Shown here in pieces: positions 14,201 through 22,325 of a DNA stretch of 31,601 nucleotides (the first letter of the stretch is position 1; each line of letters opens with the position of its first letter). A program made the translations under genes and the position numbers. Under the pieces are notes generated by a model. That model was given only the letters and a program-made list of their open reading frames with translations. It searched no databases and was not told the DNA's origin. The stretch covers positions 1 through 31,601 of the forward strand of contig CALNBT010000015.1 in assembly GCA_937874345.1 (NCBI GenBank), given 5' to 3'. The DNA is from an uncultured Prevotella sp. (GTDB taxonomy: Bacteria > Bacteroidota > Bacteroidia > Bacteroidales > Bacteroidaceae).

Positions 14201-16753
14201 AATATCTGGATCAGAAGAACCAAAGAGAAGTCTTACTGGCTTTTGATCCGTCGGGAAATAAGATTCGGAAACATAAAAGAAGTCTGAGGTGTTTACAACA
14301 GGCTTCCTGTCTTCAAATGTAAATGTCACAAAATTCATGTTCAGCGTATCACTTCCACAAACTGCAGAAAGATGATGTTCTGCAGAAGGCAAATTTTTCC
14401 AACCTTGTGCTGTGGGTTCGTTGGCTTTAGCGGTATACGAATGACCGTCAATGGTGTATTTTACTTGTCCTTCAATGGGTTGTCCAGCATTGTTATAATA
14501 ATTGAACGTAACTGTCTTCAAGCTATCTGTTAGTATTTGGGAAGGCAGATTACAAGTCAATGCAGTGGGTTTATCGCTTAAAGGCAGACTTATATCAGCA
14601 AAATGTGACTCTCCTGCAACATCGGTTATATCGGTATGAACATCAAACGAATAAAAACGATTTTCCTTTTCATGAATGTTTTCGGCCATCAACATCCTGA
14701 CGGGAACAACAAACTTACCCTCATTATCCGTCAGTAATGTGTCGGTATCAAGAATAACCGATCCCTCCCGATTTCTTTTTACATTCCTCCATAGCGCTGG
14801 GCGGCGGCTAACCGTGTATCCTACCTTTGCTCCTTGAACAGGAATTCCTGCAAAACTTTTCACATGTCCCACGACCTTCACCGTGTCACCAACGACATAT
14901 TTCTGTTTTACGTCATCAAAAGATATCTGAAAAGTAGGTCGTTTATATTCTTCAACCGAGAAAGAACGGATGGCAGTACTGCCATTTTCAGACCGCAAAG
15001 TATAATTGCCCGTCAACCCAGTTGATGGAAGCACAAAATCTGCCGAAGCTGTTCCAAAATCATCAGTAATAAGATACTTTGTTTCGACTTCCTTATAATT
15101 GGCATCTCTCAAGGTCAATGTCAAATGGTGTCCTGATACAACCGGAGTCTTATCATGATTGTCTTGACGGTAAACAATGGCTGATGCATGGACCGTTTGT
15201 CCCGGTCTATAAATGCTTCTATCTGTCAAGATATCCATTTTAGTCTGTTGGACGACTCCAATTGTGGGGAAAGAACCATAGCTGTTGAGATAGCCTTCTG
15301 CACAATACAAGTCAGTATCCGTATAAGGATAAATCAACAGGTCTGCACGTTTTTCAAACGAATAAATTACCTCACCCTTTTCATTGCAAACCAGTGTTTC
15401 TGTTTTACCGGGCTGGTCAAAATCATTAGATGTCTTCAACCTTATTTTAGCTCCGGGAATAGGTTGCCCAGTCGTCGCACTGACTGCAACAAGCCTTATT
15501 TGATTATGAGGCAATTGTTGTGACATCACATACACATCACTGACCCGCAGCAACATCTGTTGCGGTTTGATTGTCTTGTTATCCGTACTAAATTCAACAA
15601 GATATACCCCCATAGGCAATCCACCTATTGTGACGGTATCACGAGTCAATTGATAATTTGGCAATCCAATATATTTCTTTGTTTCGGTAAAGACAGGTGT
15701 ATTTGAGGTTATCTTAGATTTGATCTCAACCAAATCTTTTGGATCATCGGGCGACAATTTTGTGTCACCTTTCAGACGAACGGGCCAAACGGATAAGGTA
15801 AGTTGTTGGATATTGCAAATTTGCATGATCACAACCTGCCGTTCTTTATTGGGGATTTGCACATCTTGCCCTACTGACACATGGAAATTAGGTAAAATCA
15901 GCCTATTTTGCGTATTGCGAAGGATGTTCATACGGGGCCATGTTCCCCAATGCAAAAGTGCATAGTTAATGTAATTCATCTTACTCTCAGCAGTAGCGTC
16001 GTCTGACTCCTCCATGAAGTTAAAACGTTCGATAGCCAACTCTCCCGCTACAGAAAGATCATGATACTCACTAATCAGCGAATCGATGGTCAACAAGTAT
16101 TTGGATTTTTTGACTTGCATGACACCATCCTTACACTTTTGACGTGTTGCCAGCAAGGCACAAATACAAGCCGCCGAACGATTGCCATGTGCCTCATAAT
16201 AGTCGTGCAACATTTGATAAGCTCCACCTTCCATTCCCAGGACATGCAGCAAATCGTCATTGAAGATCTTACTGTCGATTCCTTGAATGACCAAAGGCTG
16301 ATATTCTAGCGCTTTGTGTGAGGCAAGCAAATCGGGATTGAGGATAGACTGACGAAAAAATTCTTTACTTAACGCCTTGCTATTAGCATCCAACTGATTG
16401 TTTTCACGATAGACAATACCCAATGCCGACTGATACACAGCAGCCAAGGTAGGATTTGTTTCTTCCGCATGGTGCATCCGATCAACGAGGTCTTTTATTT
16501 GATTCTCTAACGAGTCGGGAGAAATAGAAGTCATCAGCTTACTCGTTAAAAATTCAGCTTTAAGAAGGTGTCCATAGGCATGTTCATTCTCTGCTTTATG
16601 AGCAATCTTTTGTAAAATATGGATTGAACTTTTGGGAAGGTCTTTCTGCTGAGAGACATCATACTGCCGCCAAAGCGAACTGAAACTATCCGCATACAAT
16701 GTAAGCGGTAACATCAGCAAATTAGCTAATAACACTTTCATTATTATCTTCAT
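11231..16753 (-). CDS. giant bacterial alpha-2-macroglobulin-like protein without thioester
   Basis: The 1840-residue protein has a signal peptide (hydrophobic core LLANLLMLPLTLYA) and a largely helical N-terminal third. MG-type beta domains follow, including the MG2 start ILTDRSIYRPGQTVHASAIV at about 506. The alpha-2-macroglobulin domain contains FFYPALLAEKDGQVKIKFTL (about 1103) and LPESVTTWQFMGLAHD. A C-terminal alpha/alpha toroid carries NPDGSFSWWSGMGGSRYM (about 1424). The CxEQ thioester expected near residues 1305-1345 is absent, as in many Bacteroidetes homologues, so covalent trapping is not expected. Proteins of this type are thought to entrap or inhibit proteases in the periplasm or at the surface. 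A segment at about 1056-1074 resembles the start of a SusC TonB-box/plug. It heads an operon with the DUF1573 gene and ispH. An in-frame ATG at 16741 is an alternative start. Confidence 0.85.
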   Translation of the reverse strand: MKIIMKVLLANLLMLPLTLYADSFSSLWRQYDVSQQKDLPKSSIHILQKIAHKAENEHAYGHLLKAEFLTSKLMTSISPDSLENQIKDLVDRMHHAEETNPTLAAVYQSALGIVYRENNQLDANSKALSKEFFRQSILNPDLLASHKALEYQPLVIQGIDSKIFNDDLLHVLGMEGGAYQMLHDYYEAHGNRSAACICALLATRQKCKDGVMQVKKSKYLLTIDSLISEYHDLSVAGELAIERFNFMEESDDATAESKMNYINYALLHWGTWPRMNILRNTQNRLILPNFHVSVGQDVQIPNKERQVVIMQICNIQQLTLSVWPVRLKGDTKLSPDDPKDLVEIKSKITSNTPVFTETKKYIGLPNYQLTRDTVTIGGLPMGVYLVEFSTDNKTIKPQQMLLRVSDVYVMSQQLPHNQIRLVAVSATTGQPIPGAKIRLKTSNDFDQPGKTETLVCNEKGEVIYSFEKRADLLIYPYTDTDLYCAEGYLNSYGSFPTIGVVQQTKMDILTDRSIYRPGQTVHASAIVYRQDNHDKTPVVSGHHLTLTLRDANYKEVETKYLITDDFGTASADFVLPSTGLTGNYTLRSENGSTAIRSFSVEEYKRPTFQISFDDVKQKYVVGDTVKVVGHVKSFAGIPVQGAKVGYTVSRRPALWRNVKRNREGSVILDTDTLLTDNEGKFVVPVRMLMAENIHEKENRFYSFDVHTDITDVAGESHFADISLPLSDKPTALTCNLPSQILTDSLKTVTFNYYNNAGQPIEGQVKYTIDGHSYTAKANEPTAQGWKNLPSAEHHLSAVCGSDTLNMNFVTFTFEDRKPVVNTSDFFYVSESYFPTDQKPVRLLFGSSDPDIHVVYTLIAGDRIIESGTLKLSDELIQKDFIYQPQYGTGLLMNYAWVKDGKMYHHQVFIGKPKRDNQLKVEWKTFRDRLTPGQQEEWTLRVKQPDGKPAKAQLMAVLFDKTLNEIKPHDWYLSTLYYPALPWTTWNGLNFNTSTLYGDAPINFLKEPVLDFSHLDNTLMDNQIQRQIQLMTRGGIKRYDVVEQMSMAAKEKMPDAADLNEMVVAGNGKQKKAELTGTSDSEEQRENSKESGSQGIRQNFNETAFFYPALLAEKDGQVKIKFTLPESVTTWQFMGLAHDQEMNYGMLKDEIVAQKTVMVQLNVPRFVRSGDQSEIVSRLFNSSDKKVLGTAVFELIDPETEKIVFTQKQSFSLDPKSTGSAKFCFNVSNIVSVKNDLSLLIVRVTANGSGYQDGEQYYLPILPDKELITTTVPFTQSGPSVKSIDVASLFPVKESTNKLTIEYTNNPAWLMIQALPSISQVYDDNAISLAAAYYATGIGRNILLGSPAIASTIRQWKQEKTEESSLMSNLEKNQSLKTMVLEETPWVMDGQKESDQKRQLINFFDENTMNYRMSNFLQKLTLLQNPDGSFSWWSGMGGSRYMTTEVTKMLVRLNSLVGNQQPTTQLLSRAFQYLDKKAADEVVELKRLKAKGEKNLVPSETACDYLYINSLAGRPVTTNIHYLVSLLSSIPNKLTIYGKANTALVLSMYGKMDEAKEYLKSISEYSVYKEEMGRYFDTPKAQYSWCDYRIPSQVAVIEACKQLLPGDKRIEEMQRWLLQSKRTQAWDTPINSVNAVYAFLHEATNVLQPMGTLSTFKLDNMSVELPKATAGLGYVKTAKTGKDLKTLVIDKKSDGISWGAVYAQFIQKSTDVGEQSSGLKVTRQVLHNGKSAEGLKIGDKVKIILTIEADRDYDFVQLQDKRAACLEPLTQLSGYHGGYYCSPKDNVTNYFFNYLSKGKHVVETEYYIDRAGFYQTGICVVQCAYSPEYNGRAAANTLTIK

Positions 16754-16841
16754 AACCGAAATTTTTATATTACAAGTAACCTGTTGTTTTCACATTCCAT
16801 CGATTACAGATCTCATGAGAAAGTTAAAATAACGACTAATG

Positions 16842-16849
16842 CAAAGATA
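16842..16849 (-). promoter_or_regulatory. -7 element for the macroglobulin operon
   Basis: The minus strand reads TATCTTTG, an exact match to the consensus, 88 bases before the start codon at 16753. No -33 TTTG is found at 19-21 bases. Confidence 0.5.
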
Positions 16850-16897
16850 ACAAAAAATTAAACAATACTACTTTTATTTTATTTCTTTATGATGAAT

Positions 16898-16905
16898 TAT
16901 CTTTG
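16898..16905 (+). promoter_or_regulatory. rightward -7 element, far upstream of clpB
   Basis: TATCTTTG on the plus strand, 450 bases before the clpB start, is identical to the divergent leftward element about 50 bases away. It would drive a long clpB leader or an untranslated RNA. No good -33 element is visible. Confidence 0.35.
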
Positions 16906-16990
16906 TTTGCGACGTAACGAGTCATTTAAGATCCTATTAGTCAAAAAAATAGCAAAAACAGAAAACTGTAAACAATTGATATTCAATATT

Positions 16991-17236
16991 TTAAATATAT
17001 TTACCCTGACGTTTAGGTGAACCTTTCATCTTCCAATAACGATCCTCATGATAGCAATTGAGACCTATACCTAATGATATTTGAAGATAAGTAAGCAACA
17101 GAAATAAACCCAAACCTCCACATTGAATGAGGGTAAATACAATATCATTGACTTCGAAAGGCAAACCCAACCATTTTGATCGCCAATTTGATGCAGTTTG
17201 ATAGCCGATACCATCCATATTGCAACGCACGTCCAA
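16991..17236 (-). CDS. possible small membrane protein or gene remnant, doubtful
   Basis: This frame encodes 81 residues with one strong hydrophobic stretch (FTLIQCGGLGLFLLLTYLQI) and a basic end (KMKGSPKRQGKYI). No family is recognised, no promoter or convincing ribosome site precedes it, and it lies in the leader region of clpB. An overlapping frame (up to 17301) also reads protein-like and could be joined by a frameshift, so a decayed gene is possible. Chance is just as likely. Confidence 0.2.
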   Translation of the reverse strand: MDVRCNMDGIGYQTASNWRSKWLGLPFEVNDIVFTLIQCGGLGLFLLLTYLQISLGIGLNCYHEDRYWKMKGSPKRQGKYI

Positions 17237-17251
17237 AGAACATTGGAACCG

Positions 17252-17310
17252 ACAAAATTGACATCTTCTTGTGCCAAAATGACATATTTTTCGATGGGCA
17301 TACTTTTTGA
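17252..17310 (+). promoter_or_regulatory. candidate clpB control region with a direct repeat and proximal promoter
   Basis: GACAAAATTGACAT at 17252-17265 is repeated imperfectly as GCCAAAATGACAT at 17274-17286, 22 bases further on. The second copy ends about 16 bases before TACTTTTTG at 17302-17310, which is one base longer than the normal -7 element. Together they could form a stress-responsive promoter with transcription starting about 30 bases before the ATG. This is inference from position and repetition only. Confidence 0.35.
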
Positions 17311-17347
17311 TGACTCATTATCAGAAACATTAGAAACGATAAAAGAT

Positions 17348-19936
17348 ATGACATTCGATAAATTTACAATTAAAGCTCAAGAAGCAATTCAAGAAGCTGT
17401 TAACCAAGCACAAAGAGCTGGTCAACAGACCATTGAACCCGTTCATTTGTTGCTCGGCATGATGACGAAGGGAAAAGATGTAACCAACTTTATCTTTCAA
17501 AAGTTAGGTGTAAATCCTACCCAGATTGCGTCATTGATACAGAGTGAAATAGACCATTTGCCTAAAGTAAGTGGCGGTGAGCCCTATTTAAGCAACGACA
17601 CAAATCTGGTTTTACAGAAATCAATAGACATCTCACAGCATCTAGGCGACCAGTTTGTAGGACTTGAACCAATTCTTTTGGCAATCCTTACAGTCAATTC
17701 GACAGCCAGTCGAATATTGAAAGATGCAGGATGTTCAGAAACAGACATGCGTAAAGCCATCGACGATTTGCGTCAAGGAAATAAGGTGCAGACCCAGAGT
17801 GGTGACGAAAACTATCAGGCACTGGCAAAATTTGCCAAGAATCTGGTAGAAGATGCTCGTGCAGGTAAGCTAGACCCCGTCATCGGACGTGATGAAGAAA
17901 TTCGTCGGGTCTTGCAGATCTTAAGCCGACGAACCAAAAACAATCCCATATTGATAGGCGAACCGGGTACCGGTAAGACTGCCATTGTGGAGGGATTGGC
18001 TCAACGTATCGTGCGAGGTGATGTCCCAGAAAACTTGAAAAACAAGCAACTCTACTCGCTGGATATGGGTGCTCTGGTTGCAGGAGCGAAATATAAAGGC
18101 GAATTTGAAGAGCGCTTAAAAGGCGTTATCAAGGAAGTGACCAACGCCAATGGTGACATCATTCTCTTTATTGACGAAATTCATACGCTGGTAGGCGCTG
18201 GCGGTGGTGAAGGTGCCATGGATGCAGCCAACATTTTAAAGCCAGCATTGGCAAGAGGTGAATTGAGAGCCATTGGGGCCACAACGCTCAATGAATACCA
18301 GAAGTACTTTGAGAAAGACAAAGCGTTGGAACGTAGATTCCAAACCGTAATGGTAGACGAACCGGATGAATTGAGTGCTATCTCTATCTTACGTGGACTG
18401 AAAGAAAGATACGAAAATCACCACAAGGTTCGTATACAAGACAATGCCTGTATCGCTGCTGTTCAGTTATCAGAACGCTATATCAGCGACCGTTTTCTGC
18501 CCGACAAGGCCATCGACCTCATGGACGAAGCTGCAGCAAAACTAAGGATGGAGCGTGATTCTGTACCGGAAGAGTTGGATGAGATTTCTCGTAAACTGAA
18601 ACAGTTGGAAATAGAACGTGAGGCGATTAAACGTGAACACGATGAACCAAAGATCACCCAACTGGACAAAGAAATCGCCGAATTGAAAGAGGAAGAGCAG
18701 TCTTTCCGTGCAAAATGGGAAGGAGAAAAGAATCTGGTCAATAAAATTCAGCAAGACAAGCAGGATATGGAAAGCCTCAAATTTGAGGCAGAACGCGCCG
18801 AACGTGAAGGAAACTACGAACGGGTTGCAGAAATCAGGTATGGAAAACTGCAAAGTCTTCAAGATGATATCAACCAAATTCAACTGCAACTCAAATCAAC
18901 TCAGGGCGGTCAAGCCATGGTAAGAGAAGAAGTATCTGCCGACGATATCGCTGAAGTTGTAAGTCGTTGGACCGGAATACCAGTCACCCGCATGTTGCAA
19001 AGCGAAAAAGAAAAGCTACTTCACATGGAAGATGAGCTGCATAAGAGGGTCATTGGACAGGGAGAAGCCATTCAAGCGGTTAGCGATGCGGTAAGACGTA
19101 GTCGTGCAGGTTTGCAAGATCCCAAGCGCCCCATCGCATCTTTCATCTTCTTGGGTACCACCGGAGTCGGCAAAACAGAACTGGCAAAAGCTTTAGCCGA
19201 GTATCTCTTTAACGACGAAAGCATGATGACGCGTATCGACATGAGCGAATACCAAGAGAAGTTCAGTGTATCTAGGTTAATCGGTGCGCCTCCTGGATAT
19301 GTGGGTTATGATGAAGGTGGTCAGTTGACGGAAGCTGTTCGGCGTAAACCGTATAGTGTTGTGCTGTTCGATGAGATAGAAAAGGCTCACCCAGATGTCT
19401 TCAACATTCTGCTACAAGTACTGGACGATGGACGCTTGACCGACAATAAAGGGCGTACGGTTAACTTCAAGAATACGATTATCATCATGACATCCAACTT
19501 AGGAAGCCAGTATATCCAGCAACAAATGCAAGATGTCAATGATGTGAACCGCAAAGAGAAGTTGTATGACCTGAAGCAGAAATTATTGGAAATGCTCAAA
19601 CAAACAATTCGGCCGGAGTTCCTTAACCGTATCGACGAGACGATCATGTTCTTGCCGTTGACCAGAAAAGAGATTGCCAGCGTTGTCGTCCTGCAAATGA
19701 ATCAGGTAAAATCGATGCTTCACACACAAGGTTTCACACTTGAATGGACCCCCGCCGCCATCGATTTTCTAAGCTTGGTTGGGTATGACTCCGAGTATGG
19801 AGCAAGACCGGTCAAGCGTGCTATCCAACGGTATGTATTGAACGATTTGTCAAAGAAGCTACTGGCTGGAGATGTTACCAACGATAAGCCTATCATCATT
19901 GATAGCAATGATAGTGGACTGACTTTCAGTAATTAA
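17348..19936 (+). CDS. clpB: ATP-dependent disaggregase ClpB
   Basis: The 862-residue protein matches ClpB length. It has an N-terminal substrate domain (MTFDKFTIKAQEAIQEAVNQ, about 1-145) and a first AAA+ domain with Walker A GEPGTGKT near residue 203 and Walker B LFIDEIHTLVGAGG near 275. The ClpB-specific coiled-coil middle domain lies at about 410-525, rich in Glu, Lys and Arg. The second AAA+ domain has GTTGVGKT near 602 and VVLFDEIEKAHPDVFNILLQ near 670. With DnaK/DnaJ/GrpE it pulls proteins out of aggregates. The frame stays open upstream to 17198, but the ATG at 17348 gives the conserved N-terminus. No CIRCE element is present. It is a single gene with a strong terminator. Confidence 0.97.
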   Translation: MTFDKFTIKAQEAIQEAVNQAQRAGQQTIEPVHLLLGMMTKGKDVTNFIFQKLGVNPTQIASLIQSEIDHLPKVSGGEPYLSNDTNLVLQKSIDISQHLGDQFVGLEPILLAILTVNSTASRILKDAGCSETDMRKAIDDLRQGNKVQTQSGDENYQALAKFAKNLVEDARAGKLDPVIGRDEEIRRVLQILSRRTKNNPILIGEPGTGKTAIVEGLAQRIVRGDVPENLKNKQLYSLDMGALVAGAKYKGEFEERLKGVIKEVTNANGDIILFIDEIHTLVGAGGGEGAMDAANILKPALARGELRAIGATTLNEYQKYFEKDKALERRFQTVMVDEPDELSAISILRGLKERYENHHKVRIQDNACIAAVQLSERYISDRFLPDKAIDLMDEAAAKLRMERDSVPEELDEISRKLKQLEIEREAIKREHDEPKITQLDKEIAELKEEEQSFRAKWEGEKNLVNKIQQDKQDMESLKFEAERAEREGNYERVAEIRYGKLQSLQDDINQIQLQLKSTQGGQAMVREEVSADDIAEVVSRWTGIPVTRMLQSEKEKLLHMEDELHKRVIGQGEAIQAVSDAVRRSRAGLQDPKRPIASFIFLGTTGVGKTELAKALAEYLFNDESMMTRIDMSEYQEKFSVSRLIGAPPGYVGYDEGGQLTEAVRRKPYSVVLFDEIEKAHPDVFNILLQVLDDGRLTDNKGRTVNFKNTIIIMTSNLGSQYIQQQMQDVNDVNRKEKLYDLKQKLLEMLKQTIRPEFLNRIDETIMFLPLTRKEIASVVVLQMNQVKSMLHTQGFTLEWTPAAIDFLSLVGYDSEYGARPVKRAIQRYVLNDLSKKLLAGDVTNDKPIIIDSNDSGLTFSN

Positions 19937-19964
19937 ACATTCACCATCGAATTGGGCCGTTATG

Positions 19965-20010
19965 AAAAGGGCATGAAGTAAAAACCTCCATTTTACTTCA
20001 TGCCCTTTTT
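19965..20010. terminator. strong bidirectional terminator between clpB and the M6 protease gene
   Basis: AAAAGGGCATGAAGTAAAA at 19965-19983 pairs perfectly over 19 bp with 19991-20009, with a 7-nt loop. T residues follow on the plus strand, and the leading A residues give a U-tract on the minus strand. It therefore serves both convergent genes. Confidence 0.9.
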
Positions 20011-20054
20011 GTAGATTTCTCTCTAAAGGTCCTTTCAACCGAAACCCATTTTTG

Positions 20055-22187
20055 TTATTTAACGACTTTATTTCTACCTTGAATATAAAGGCCTTTCGGC
20101 AGACTTTTCAAATCATTTCCAACCAACTGACCGGCCAAATTATAGATAGGTTGTTTCAGCTTGTTTGGTATGACCAAATGTACCCGTTGTATATCTGATA
20201 AAATCTTTGGTCCAAAGACCTTCACATCATCCAAGAAAAAACGTTTGCTTGGAATAAATTGAATCTTTGATAAACCATTTCCGTTAAAAGGAATCGTGAC
20301 GGTTGTCCAACTATTATAAGCCAATTGATAAGTACCTAAGATTTTATCGTTTACATAAACATCGATGGTGTTTCCATCGGTCCCGAAGGGTGCCGCAACA
20401 AACACCAACGTATCTTTGCCTGTAGTGTTGAATGGTGGAGAATAAACCGTACCGTTGTACGATGTGGTTCCAAACTTGGCACATCGGTCCCCACCGAACA
20501 TTTTGTTTGAAGGTGATGACCAACCGGCACTATCTGGAACAAAAGCGGTTGTTGAAGATGCGACACTTCCGCTGAATACTCCATCATTTCCGCCTGTACC
20601 GGAACACTTGTCAAATGATTCATGGAAAAGTATCCCATCCTCATTTCCGGATGGTATAGGTCCTGTCGCATCTATCTGATGCTTAAAAGCAAAAGAGATG
20701 GTTCCATCATCATGACGAGCGATCGAAGTCAGGCCCTTGTTCATGTGATAAGTTCCAACAGAATTGATATTATATAAGCTTGCTGAAGGCATGGAAGTTG
20801 TGGTCAGGCTGTCGTTGTTTCCATAAGGATAGGGATCACCTGCAAGGCCCGCAACGTCCATATAACCAGCCATTGTTATCCACTGATCTGAGTTATCGGC
20901 ATGGAAAATGGTACATCGTTGATGAGTTGCAACACTATTGACTTCATTATTAGTCCAAGCGTTTTGATCAAAATCAACATGAAGAACTAACAGCCCTTCC
21001 CCATCCAACGAAGCATCCCATCCGTTTTTGCGTCTATTCTCCAGCAAATAATATTCTTGTGGCGCATGATCGTTATGGTAAATATAGGCATCTCCACCTT
21101 CACAAAGCGATTTCATGCTTGTAATTGTAGTATCCTTGGAAAGTTCAATGGGCGACATCCATCCACAATAAGCACGCTCAAAACTGGTATATCCAGCAGG
21201 TACAAAACTGTCTCCATTATAAAGTCCATAATCCATCAGGTCCCAAGTGCTCATTCCAAAGTTCGTATTGTTGACCGTGTCGTACATATCCGCTAACCCA
21301 AAACAATGTGATAATTCGTGACAAATGGCACCGATGCCATCAATTTTAGTGGGAGACGACAATTCCGGGCCACAGGCATAAGGATCGATGGTAACGCCAT
21401 CCAAGGTGATCTGCGCATTGATGGACGACAATTCTCCTTGATGTGGCCAAATGGTGTTAGGGTCATAACTCGCCGTGGTGTTTTCTCCCTGTCCAGCATA
21501 CAGCACATAAACGGCATCAACAATACCGTCTCCATCCCAGTCGTAGTCGCTGAAATTAATCTCGCTATCTACCGCTCGACAGGCCTCAACAACCATTTCC
21601 TCGGGCTTTACATCATTATCATAAATATCATTTTTACCGTAATAGGCATAATTATGTGCCAACTGAATAGGTCCTTTCACATCAAAGGTCAAATTCAGTT
21701 GCTGCCTACTTTGGTCAAAGAAATAGTCATGCACACTTCCTTTGAACCCTTCTTGGCTCATAAATTGAGGCTCATTGGCAATTTGCTGATACAAATCAAT
21801 TGTATGTTTTGTATCAAACTTCTTATCAGTAAATTGTACCAATAGCATCAAAACCTTTTTGTTTCCGATATAAGGCTTTCGATATTCCCCTAAAGCGGCA
21901 CGAGTTCTGGTTTGTCTTTTCAACATAGCGCGGGCTCTTTTAGCATCGGCATGTTTCTTCACTTTACCATAGTCAATTGGAATGAATGCCTTGGAAGTAT
22001 CATCGAACTTATATTTTCGGTCTTTCACATCGACCATATAATGCATGAATTCGTCTCCTTGGAGGACTGCTTTTATTGTTGTCCCATCTGTTAAACGGAT
22101 GCTCTTCCATCCTGTTCTCTTTACCGGAGCTGCGGAAATATTTAGGAAAAGAACAACAACAGATAGAAGGAGTAAGATTCTTTTCAT
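20055..22187 (-). CDS. secreted M6-family metalloprotease with a type IX-like C-terminal tail
   Basis: The 710-residue protein has a signal peptide (MKRILLLLSVVVLFLNISAA) and a propeptide of about 100 residues. The M6 (immune inhibitor A-like) catalytic domain has the zinc motif HELSHCFGLADMYD near residue 287 (HExxHxxGxxD), preceded by YDWDGDGIVDAVYVLYAGQG, a likely calcium loop. After about residue 510 comes a beta-sandwich of the adhesin/jelly-roll kind (ILFHESFDKCSGTGG). The last 30 residues (PIYNLAGQLVG, then LPKGLYIQGRNKVVK) resemble the C-terminal sorting signal of type IX secretion cargo in Prevotella. It should be exported to the surface and degrade extracellular proteins. An upstream in-frame start at 22244 would bury the signal peptide and is rejected. 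Confidence 0.88.
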   Translation of the reverse strand: MKRILLLLSVVVLFLNISAAPVKRTGWKSIRLTDGTTIKAVLQGDEFMHYMVDVKDRKYKFDDTSKAFIPIDYGKVKKHADAKRARAMLKRQTRTRAALGEYRKPYIGNKKVLMLLVQFTDKKFDTKHTIDLYQQIANEPQFMSQEGFKGSVHDYFFDQSRQQLNLTFDVKGPIQLAHNYAYYGKNDIYDNDVKPEEMVVEACRAVDSEINFSDYDWDGDGIVDAVYVLYAGQGENTTASYDPNTIWPHQGELSSINAQITLDGVTIDPYACGPELSSPTKIDGIGAICHELSHCFGLADMYDTVNNTNFGMSTWDLMDYGLYNGDSFVPAGYTSFERAYCGWMSPIELSKDTTITSMKSLCEGGDAYIYHNDHAPQEYYLLENRRKNGWDASLDGEGLLVLHVDFDQNAWTNNEVNSVATHQRCTIFHADNSDQWITMAGYMDVAGLAGDPYPYGNNDSLTTTSMPSASLYNINSVGTYHMNKGLTSIARHDDGTISFAFKHQIDATGPIPSGNEDGILFHESFDKCSGTGGNDGVFSGSVASSTTAFVPDSAGWSSPSNKMFGGDRCAKFGTTSYNGTVYSPPFNTTGKDTLVFVAAPFGTDGNTIDVYVNDKILGTYQLAYNSWTTVTIPFNGNGLSKIQFIPSKRFFLDDVKVFGPKILSDIQRVHLVIPNKLKQPIYNLAGQLVGNDLKSLPKGLYIQGRNKVVK

Positions 22188-22210
22188 CTGTTTCTCTATT
22201 ATTTTTGTTA

Positions 22211-22218
22211 CAAATGTA
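22211..22218 (-). promoter_or_regulatory. -7 element for the M6 protease gene
   Basis: The minus strand reads TACATTTG, matching TAnnTTTG, about 24 bases before the start codon at 22187. No clear -33 element is visible. Confidence 0.45.
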
Positions 22219-22270
22219 AGGAAAATTAAAGGATTTTGAGGCACATGTCATTGAAAAAGCGAAAAAAACA

Positions 22271-22302
22271 TTGTTAATATCCATCCGTTTTCAGTAACTT
22301 TG
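22271..22302 (+). promoter_or_regulatory. Bacteroidetes-type promoter for the OPT transporter gene
   Basis: TTG at 22271-22273 is followed after 21 bases by TAACTTTG at 22295-22302. The ATG lies 23 bases downstream, leaving a short leader. Confidence 0.6.
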
Positions 22303-22325
22303 CCCTCATAAAGCAGAAAAACAAA

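Larger units (their letters stand above)
16754..17347. other. 594-bp intergenic region between the macroglobulin gene and clpB
   Basis: Near the left end are two back-to-back -7 elements, one for each strand. The right half carries a direct repeat close to the clpB start. A possible small membrane-protein reading frame lies on the minus strand at 16991-17236, with no promoter visible. No CIRCE operator (TTAGCACTC-N9-GAGTGCTAA), tRNA or clear terminator was seen. If the rightward promoter at 16898 serves clpB, the leader would be about 435 nt. Confidence 0.5.

Noticed and set aside
17198..17347. N-terminal extension of ClpB
   Set aside because: The frame is open, but the conserved ClpB N-terminus begins at MTFDKFTIKAQEA (17348). 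The extra residues are not ClpB-like and overlap the likely promoter region.
17140..17355. Two further overlapping minus-strand frames near the clpB start
   Set aside because: They overlap one another and the clpB start, lack promoters and resemble no family. Only a possible remnant at 16991-17236 is mentioned, with low confidence.
22188..22244. Longer N-terminus of the M6 protease
   Set aside because: It would place 19 residues before a clear signal peptide and overlaps the -7 element at 22211-22218.
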